Source: Gordonia asplenii
GTDB taxonomy: Bacteria > Actinomycetota > Actinomycetes > Mycobacteriales > Mycobacteriaceae
Assembly: GCF_012933505.1 (NCBI RefSeq)
Contig: NZ_JABBNB010000021.1
Coordinates: 51,723-115,722, forward strand
Direction of reading: 5' to 3'
DNA: 64,000 nucleotides
Part shown: piece after piece, positions 59,308-64,000 of the stretch
Layout of the letters: every line of letters starts with the position of its first letter
Numbering within the stretch: the first letter of the stretch is position 1
The notes under the pieces: generated by a model
What the model saw: the letters and a program-made list of their open reading frames with translations, nothing else
Databases searched by the model: none
Told to the model about the DNA's origin: nothing
Program-made: the position numbers and the translations under genes

Positions 59308-60037
59308 GCTGCGCCGACTGCCGATCGATGTGTGGTTCGAACCGCTGATCATCGTCGTACTGGGCGTCGGATACGTGATCTGGTATCAGTCGACGACGTT
59401 TACCGCCACCGAAGAGGCATCGCTGGCGTGGTCGACGTTGCGGACGACGATCTGGGCGCACATCGAGTTGACGCTGGTCGCGACGATCATCGTGGTGGTG
59501 ATCGCGATTCCGCTCGGCATCCTCCTCACCCGACCGTCGATGAAGTGGCTCAACCCGATCGCGGTCAACATCGCCAACGTCGGGCAGGCGGCGCCGGCGG
59601 TCGGCTTGCTCGTGTTGTTCACGTTCTGGCTCGGCACCGGCTTCAACACCGCGGTCATCGGGCTGGTGGTGTACGCGATTCTGCCGATCCTGCAGAACAC
59701 CATCGTCGGGCTCGCCCAGGTGGATCAGCGGGTCATCGAAGCCTCCCGCGGGATCGGCTTCTCCGGCGCGAGAACGCTTGTGCAAGTGGAACTTCCGCTC
59801 GCCGTGCCGGTGATCCTGAACGGGGTTCGCACAGCGTTGGTGATCCTGGTCGGAACAGCGACGCTGAGTACCTTCATCGGCGCGACCAGTCTCGGCACGC
59901 TGATCACCACCGGGGTGACCCTGTTCCTCCCCAAGCTGCTCGTCTCCGGCGCCATCTTGGTCGGATTGCTCGCGCTGACCATCGATTGGCTCGGCCGGCT
60001 CGTCGAACTCGCCGCTACCCCGCGAGGTCTGCTATGA
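59300..60037 (+). CDS. OpuC-type ABC transporter permease 2
   Basis: 245 residues, six hydrophobic helices, with the EAA-like loop 'DQRVIEASRGIGFSGARTLV' then 'QVELPLAVPVI'. It begins inside the ATPase gene and ends overlapping the binding-protein gene (ATGA), so all four are translationally coupled. It pairs with the permease at 57389 as a heterodimer. Confidence 0.92.
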   Translation: MTRLRRLPIDVWFEPLIIVVLGVGYVIWYQSTTFTATEEASLAWSTLRTTIWAHIELTLVATIIVVVIAIPLGILLTRPSMKWLNPIAVNIANVGQAAPAVGLLVLFTFWLGTGFNTAVIGLVVYAILPILQNTIVGLAQVDQRVIEASRGIGFSGARTLVQVELPLAVPVILNGVRTALVILVGTATLSTFIGATSLGTLITTGVTLFLPKLLVSGAILVGLLALTIDWLGRLVELAATPRGLL

Positions 60038-61005
60038 AGCGTCTGAAGATTCTGGTCACCGTGTGCGCGGCCCTCACCGCCCTCGCCGGCTGCGGTCTGG
60101 TGAGTTCGTCGGGCACGTTCCACAGCGCCGAGCTGCCCGACGGGTCGCGTCCGCTCGACGGCGCGAAACTGGTTGTGACGTCGAAGAGTTTCACCGAGAG
60201 CGTGCTGCTCGGCAAGATCACCGCGACCTACCTCGCCGCGGCGGGCGCCGACGTCACCGACCTCACCGGGGCACCGGGGTCGGCTTCGTCACGCCAAGCA
60301 CAACTCAACGGCGACGCCGACATTCTGTGGGAGTACACCGGCACCGCCTGGGTGACCTACCACAATGAGTCCGAGACGATCGCCGACCCGCATGACCTGT
60401 GGCAGCGAGTGCACGACATCGAGAAACAGCAGTATGACCTCGAGTGGCTCCCACCCGCGCGATTCAACGACACCTACGCGTTTGCCGCCGCGTCGGGGAC
60501 GGCGAAACGCCTTGGCGTGCACACACTTTCCGACGTGGCCAGGTTGCCGGTCGCCGATCGGACCTTCTGCGTCGACGACGAGTTCTTCTCCCGTTCCGAC
60601 GGCTTCCTGCCGATGCTCGACAAATACGGCATCCCCTACAACAAGCCCGACGGCGTGCCGAGCGGCAATGTGACCCGAATGGATTCCGGCGTGGTCTATA
60701 CGTCGACCGCGAAGAGCTCACCGTGCAACTTCGGCATGGTCTACACGACCGACGGCCGCATCAAGAATCTTCACCTGGCCCTGCTCACCGACGACAAGAA
60801 GTACTTCCTGCCCTACAGCGGCACCACGGTCGTCCGGGGCAAGATCATCCGCAAGTATCCGCAACTGCGCGAGCTGATGGGCAACATCGCCAGCCGATTG
60901 ACCGACGACCTGATGCAGAATCTCAACGGCCGCGTCGACATCAAGGGCGAGGACCCGTCGGACGTGGCGTATGACTGGCTGGTCAGCGCCGGACTGGTGA
61001 AGTAG
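60034..61005 (+). CDS. OpuC-type substrate-binding lipoprotein (choline/glycine betaine)
   Basis: 323 residues with a lipoprotein signal ('VTVCAALTALAGCG', Cys near residue 20). 'KLVVTSKSFTESVLLGKITA', 'LTGAPGSASSRQAQLNGDAD', 'ILWEYTGTAWVTYHN', 'TTVVRGKIIRKYPQLRELMG' match OpuAC/OsmX-type binding proteins for quaternary amines. It is last in the operon and is followed after 21 bases by a strong hairpin. Confidence 0.92.
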   Translation: MKRLKILVTVCAALTALAGCGLVSSSGTFHSAELPDGSRPLDGAKLVVTSKSFTESVLLGKITATYLAAAGADVTDLTGAPGSASSRQAQLNGDADILWEYTGTAWVTYHNESETIADPHDLWQRVHDIEKQQYDLEWLPPARFNDTYAFAAASGTAKRLGVHTLSDVARLPVADRTFCVDDEFFSRSDGFLPMLDKYGIPYNKPDGVPSGNVTRMDSGVVYTSTAKSSPCNFGMVYTTDGRIKNLHLALLTDDKKYFLPYSGTTVVRGKIIRKYPQLRELMGNIASRLTDDLMQNLNGRVDIKGEDPSDVAYDWLVSAGLVK

Positions 61006-61026
61006 TACCGCGCACATCCGACCGAA

Positions 61027-61070
61027 AGGCCCAGATCCGCCCCCCTCTCTCGGGGGTGGGATCTGGGCCT
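61027..61070. terminator. Strong hairpin terminator between opuC operon and isocitrate dehydrogenase
   Basis: A perfect 12-bp stem (AGGCCCAGATCC at 61027-61038 with GGATCTGGGCCT at 61059-61070) is capped by a further CCCCC/GGGGG stem around a short loop. It lies between convergent genes and should stop transcription from both sides; there is no long T-run. Confidence 0.85.
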
Positions 61071-61104
61071 CTGTGTCGGAACTGCGGGTTGCAGCGTTCA
61101 GCGG

Positions 61105-63342
61105 TTAGTCGACGAACGACGCCAGCGCCTCGTTGAACGTCGCACTCGGACGCATCACGGCGTCGGTCTTGGCGGCGTCGGCCGCGTAATAGCCGCCGAT
61201 GTCGACCGACTCGCCCTGCACGGCGTTGAGCTCGGCGACGATTTTCTCTTCCTGTTCGCCGAGGGTCTCGGCGAGCGGAGCGAATTTCGCGGCGAGCTCG
61301 GCGTCGTCGGTCTGCGCGGCGAGTTCCTGCGCCCAGTACAGGGCGAGATAGAACTGGCTGCCGCGGTTGTCGAGTTCACCGGTGCTGCGCGACGGGCTCT
61401 TGCGGTTGTCGAGCAGCTTGCCGGTGGCCGCGTCGAGCGTCTTGGCGAGGATCTTCGCCCGCTCGTTGTCGGCCTTGATGCCCAGGTCTTCCAAACTCAC
61501 TGCGAGAGCGAGGAATTCGCCGAGCGAGTCCCACCGAAGGTGGTTCTCTTCGACGAGCTGCTTGACGTGCTTGGGCGCCGAGCCGCCCGCACCGGTCTCG
61601 TACAGACCGCCGCCCGCCATCAGCGGCACGATGGACAGCATCTTGGCGCTGGTGCCCAGCTCGAGGATCGGGAACAGGTCGGTGAGGTAGTCGCGTAGGA
61701 TGTTGCCGGTGGCCGCGATGGTATCCAGGCCACGCATCGCACGCTCGAGCGTGTAGCGCATCGCACGCACCTGCGACATGATCTGGATGTCGAGGCCCTC
61801 GGTGTCGTGCTCGGGCAGGTACTCGCGCACCTTCTTGATGAGTTCGTTCTCATGGGGGCGGTACGGGTCGAGCCAGAACAGCACCGGCATCCCCGAGTTG
61901 CGGGCGCGGGTGACGGCCAGTTTCACCCAGTCGCGGATGGGAGCATCCTTGACGGTGCACATGCGCCAGATGTCGCCCTCTTCGACGTTCTGGGTGAGGA
62001 TGATCTCGCCGGTCTCGTTGTCGACGAAGTTCGCCTCGCCGGCTTCGGGAATCTCGAAGGTCTTGTCGTGCGACCCGTACTCCTCGGCCTTCTGCGCCAT
62101 CAGTCCGACGTTGGGCACCGTGCCCATGGTGCGCGGGTCGAAGGCGCCGTTGGTCTTACAGAAGTTGATGATCTCCTGGTAGATACGCGCGAAGGTCGAC
62201 TCCGGCATGACCGCCTTGGTGTCCTTCTGGCGGCCGTCGGCGCCGTACATCGTGCCGCCGGCCCGGATCATGGCGGGCATCGATGCGTCGACGATGACGT
62301 CGGACGGCGAATGGAAGTTGGAGATGCCGCGAGCCGAATCGACCATCGCCAACTCGGGGCGGTACTCGTGACACTTGTGCAGGTCTTCGATGATCTCGTC
62401 GTGCTTCGACGCAGGGAGGGTCTCGATCTTGTCGTACAGGTCGACGAGGCCGTTGTTGACGTTGACACCCAGCTCGTCGAAGAGCTCCTGGTGCTTCTCG
62501 AACGCTTCCTTGTAGAACGTCCGCACCGCGTGGCCGAAGACGATCGGGTGCGAGACCTTCATCATCGTCGCCTTGACGTGCAGGGAGAACAGCACTCCGG
62601 TCTTGTGCGCGTCCTCGATCTGCTCTTCATAGAACTCGAGAAGAGCCTTGCGCGACATGAACATCGAATCCACGACGTCGCCCTTGCCGAGTTTCACACT
62701 GTCCTTGAGGACGATGGTCTTGCCGGAGGCCGTGACCAGTTCCATCCGCAGGTCGCGGGCCTGGTCGAGGGTCACCGACTTCTCGCCGTGATAGAAGTCG
62801 CCGTGGCGCATATGCGCGACGTGGCTGCGCGAGGCCATCGACCACTCGCCCATGCTGTGCGGGTTCTTGCGGGCGTACTCCTTGACCGCCTTCGGCGCGC
62901 GGCGATCCGAATTACCCTCGCGCAGAACGGGGTTGACGGCGCTGCCCAGACAGGTGGAGTACCGCTTGGCGATGTCACGCTCTTCGTCGGTCTTGGGATC
63001 GGACGGATAGTCGGGAAGCGCGTAGCCCTTGCTCTGCAGTTCCTTGATGGCGGCCACCAGTTGCGGCACCGATGCGGAGATGTTGGGAAGCTTGATGATG
63101 TTGGTCGACGGGTCCTGCGTGAGGCGGCCCAGTTCGGCGAGGTTGTCGGGGACCTGCTGGTCTTCGGTGAGGAAGTCCGGGAAAGTCGCCAGGATGCGCG
63201 CGGCGACCGAGATGTCGCTGGTCTTGACGTCGATGCCGGCGGGCCCGGTAAATGCTCGGATGACCGGCAAGAATGCATGCGTCGCCAGCAGCGGCGCCTC
63301 ATCGGTCAGGGTATAGATAATGCTTTGCTGCTCATTGGTCAT
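61105..63342 (-). CDS. icd: NADP-dependent isocitrate dehydrogenase, monomeric type
   Basis: 745 residues, the length of monomeric IDH-II enzymes. 'IIYTLTDEAPLLATHAFLPV' at the N-terminus, 'KRYSTCLGSAVNPVLREGNS' then 'DRRAPKAVKEYARKNPHSMG', 'FSLHVKATMMKVSHPIVFGH', 'VLFWLDPYRPHENELIKKV' and 'VPLMAGGGLYETGAGGSAPK' are all diagnostic. It oxidises isocitrate to 2-oxoglutarate in the TCA cycle and supplies NADPH. ATG 63342 has GGGAG 6 bases upstream; the 18 additional codons to 63396 lack one. This is the typical corynebacterial/mycobacterial form. Confidence 0.96.
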   Translation of the reverse strand: MTNEQQSIIYTLTDEAPLLATHAFLPVIRAFTGPAGIDVKTSDISVAARILATFPDFLTEDQQVPDNLAELGRLTQDPSTNIIKLPNISASVPQLVAAIKELQSKGYALPDYPSDPKTDEERDIAKRYSTCLGSAVNPVLREGNSDRRAPKAVKEYARKNPHSMGEWSMASRSHVAHMRHGDFYHGEKSVTLDQARDLRMELVTASGKTIVLKDSVKLGKGDVVDSMFMSRKALLEFYEEQIEDAHKTGVLFSLHVKATMMKVSHPIVFGHAVRTFYKEAFEKHQELFDELGVNVNNGLVDLYDKIETLPASKHDEIIEDLHKCHEYRPELAMVDSARGISNFHSPSDVIVDASMPAMIRAGGTMYGADGRQKDTKAVMPESTFARIYQEIINFCKTNGAFDPRTMGTVPNVGLMAQKAEEYGSHDKTFEIPEAGEANFVDNETGEIILTQNVEEGDIWRMCTVKDAPIRDWVKLAVTRARNSGMPVLFWLDPYRPHENELIKKVREYLPEHDTEGLDIQIMSQVRAMRYTLERAMRGLDTIAATGNILRDYLTDLFPILELGTSAKMLSIVPLMAGGGLYETGAGGSAPKHVKQLVEENHLRWDSLGEFLALAVSLEDLGIKADNERAKILAKTLDAATGKLLDNRKSPSRSTGELDNRGSQFYLALYWAQELAAQTDDAELAAKFAPLAETLGEQEEKIVAELNAVQGESVDIGGYYAADAAKTDAVMRPSATFNEALASFVD

Positions 63343-63666
63343 GAGTTCTCCCGGCCTCAAGTGTGTGTACTCGGACGTATCGGTACCGCGTGTCACGGCG
63401 TGAACCTAGTATGCGTCGGCAGCAGTGTGGTGAGTCACACACCCCTGCCGAATGTGATGTAGCACCCGGTGGGGTGGCCACGCCCGACGGCATTAGATCC
63501 ACGCCAACCTTATCCCTTGCGGCCACCGAGCGATCGGTCGGAGGGATGTGACGACGTCGCGGCCCGCTGCGCGATTCGGCGTTGCCCGACGCCGCGGCTC
63601 GGTAACGTCGAAGACGCACTCATCCGCCTCATCGACCGTCGGCCGACGAACAAGAATCGAGAAGTC
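63343..63666. other. Divergent promoter region of icd and dodecin
   Basis: 324 bases without a gene. A GTGTG-n6-CACAC inverted repeat at 63425-63440 lies about 85 bases upstream of icd and may be an operator. No other structure recognised. Confidence 0.45.
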
Positions 63667-63879
63667 ATGAGCAGCAATGTCTACCGCGTCACCGAAATCG
63701 TCGGGTCATCGCCCACCAGCATCGACGACGCCATCAAGACCGCCATCGCACGAACGAGTCAGACGGTGCGCAATATCGACTGGTTCGAGGTCACCGACAC
63801 CCGCGGACACGTCGTCGACGGCACGATCGCCCACTTCCAAGTCACGTTGAAAATCGGATTCAAAATCGAAGAACCCTAG
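63667..63879 (+). CDS. Dodecin family flavin-binding protein
   Basis: 70 residues. 'VYRVTEIVGSSPTSIDDAIK', 'TAIARTSQTVRNIDWFEVTD', 'TRGHVVDGTIAHFQVTLKIG' then 'FKIEE' fit dodecins, small dodecameric proteins that store riboflavin, FMN or CoA. The Trp of 'DWFEV' is the flavin-stacking residue of the family. GAGAAG precedes the ATG. The frame upstream to 63469 is shadow. Confidence 0.92.
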   Translation: MSSNVYRVTEIVGSSPTSIDDAIKTAIARTSQTVRNIDWFEVTDTRGHVVDGTIAHFQVTLKIGFKIEEP

Positions 63880-63884
63880 ACCGA

Positions 63885-64000
63885 TGGGCTGGTTGAGCGG
63901 CCCACCCGCCGGTTGAGGGGCCCCACCCGCTGGTTGAGGGATCCCACCCGCCGGTTGAGCAGCCCACCCGCTGGTTGCGGGGCCCACCCGCTGGTTGAGT
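63885..64000 (+). repeat. Tandem array of about 20-bp CCCACCCGCYGGTTGAG units at right edge
   Basis: Six units with the core GGTTGAG/GGTTGCG separated by CCCACCCGC lie head to tail (spacing 20-21 bp) and run off the window. The GGTTGAG core links them to the arrays at 40.2, 48.6 and 50.7 kb. No cas genes or unique spacers are present. Confidence 0.85.

Noticed and set aside
63885..64000. CRISPR array at the right edge
   Set aside because: Units are contiguous 20-21 bp copies without unique spacers, and no cas genes are present.
1..64000. tRNA or rRNA genes and intact insertion sequences
   Set aside because: No cloverleaf-like conserved arms, rRNA sequence or transposase translation was recognised.

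Overview
The window is high-GC actinobacterial DNA, most likely from Gordonia or a close mycolic-acid relative. This rests on many TetR regulators, acyl-CoA dehydrogenases and crotonases, F420-dependent reductases (DDN-like and Rv1155-like), an LGFP-repeat lipoprotein, monomeric NADP isocitrate dehydrogenase, GTG and probably leaderless starts, and dispersed 'GGTTGAGCC...GTCGAAACC' intergenic repeats. All family calls come from reading translations and motifs; no database search was run.

Layout. 1-3.8 kb: an MFS exporter and MmyB-type regulator, then an NmrA-type reductase and TetR that share two 20-bp operators. 3.9-13.5 kb: lipid/acyl-CoA catabolism, with two acyl-CoA dehydrogenases, two crotonases, an SDR, an acyl-CoA ligase, an acyl-ACP-type thioesterase and two TetR regulators; almost every promoter carries a clear palindrome. 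13.5-20.1 kb: a large LuxR-family (LAL) ATPase regulator, a membrane protein, alpha/beta hydrolase, secreted protein, SnoaL-like protein and HAD phosphatase.

20.3-40.2 kb is a mosaic accessory region. It holds an HxlR/VOC pair, a protein with an R-x4-H (HEPN-like) motif, a restriction-endonuclease remnant ending at a dispersed repeat, a short metabolic block (beta-lactamase-fold lipoprotein, SDR, cyclase-family hydrolase, DJ-1 protein), a truncated second copy of the SnoaL gene, and a defence-like run. That run comprises a degenerate RecA-like ATPase divergent from a 1063-residue Mrr-like/HEAT protein, an AAA ATPase with a CxxC hook, an HsdR C-terminal remnant, and an OLD-family ATPase-TOPRIM nuclease. 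The last two are bracketed by identical 20-bp direct repeats. A GNAT-MazF chimeric remnant follows.

40.4-54.0 kb: LGFP lipoprotein, small secreted protein, TetR-MFS unit, AhpD-like protein, ABC exporter, BASS/ACR3-like transporter, and a Sec-exported TNT-domain (NAD glycohydrolase-type) toxin with an adjacent candidate immunity gene. Next come a hydrolase-UPF0158 fusion between two repeat arrays, a DDN-type reductase and a DUF6745 gene pair. 54.1-64 kb returns to core-like content: TetR/cytochrome P450, gluconokinase, F420 reductase, a four-gene OpuC-type compatible-solute ABC transporter ending at a strong terminator, isocitrate dehydrogenase, dodecin, and a short repeat array running off the right edge.

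No tRNA, rRNA, CRISPR array, intact transposase or phage structural gene was seen. The strongest candidates for undescribed biology are the RecA-like/Mrr-HEAT divergent pair, the direct-repeat-bounded OLD module, and the simple secreted TNT toxin-immunity pair.
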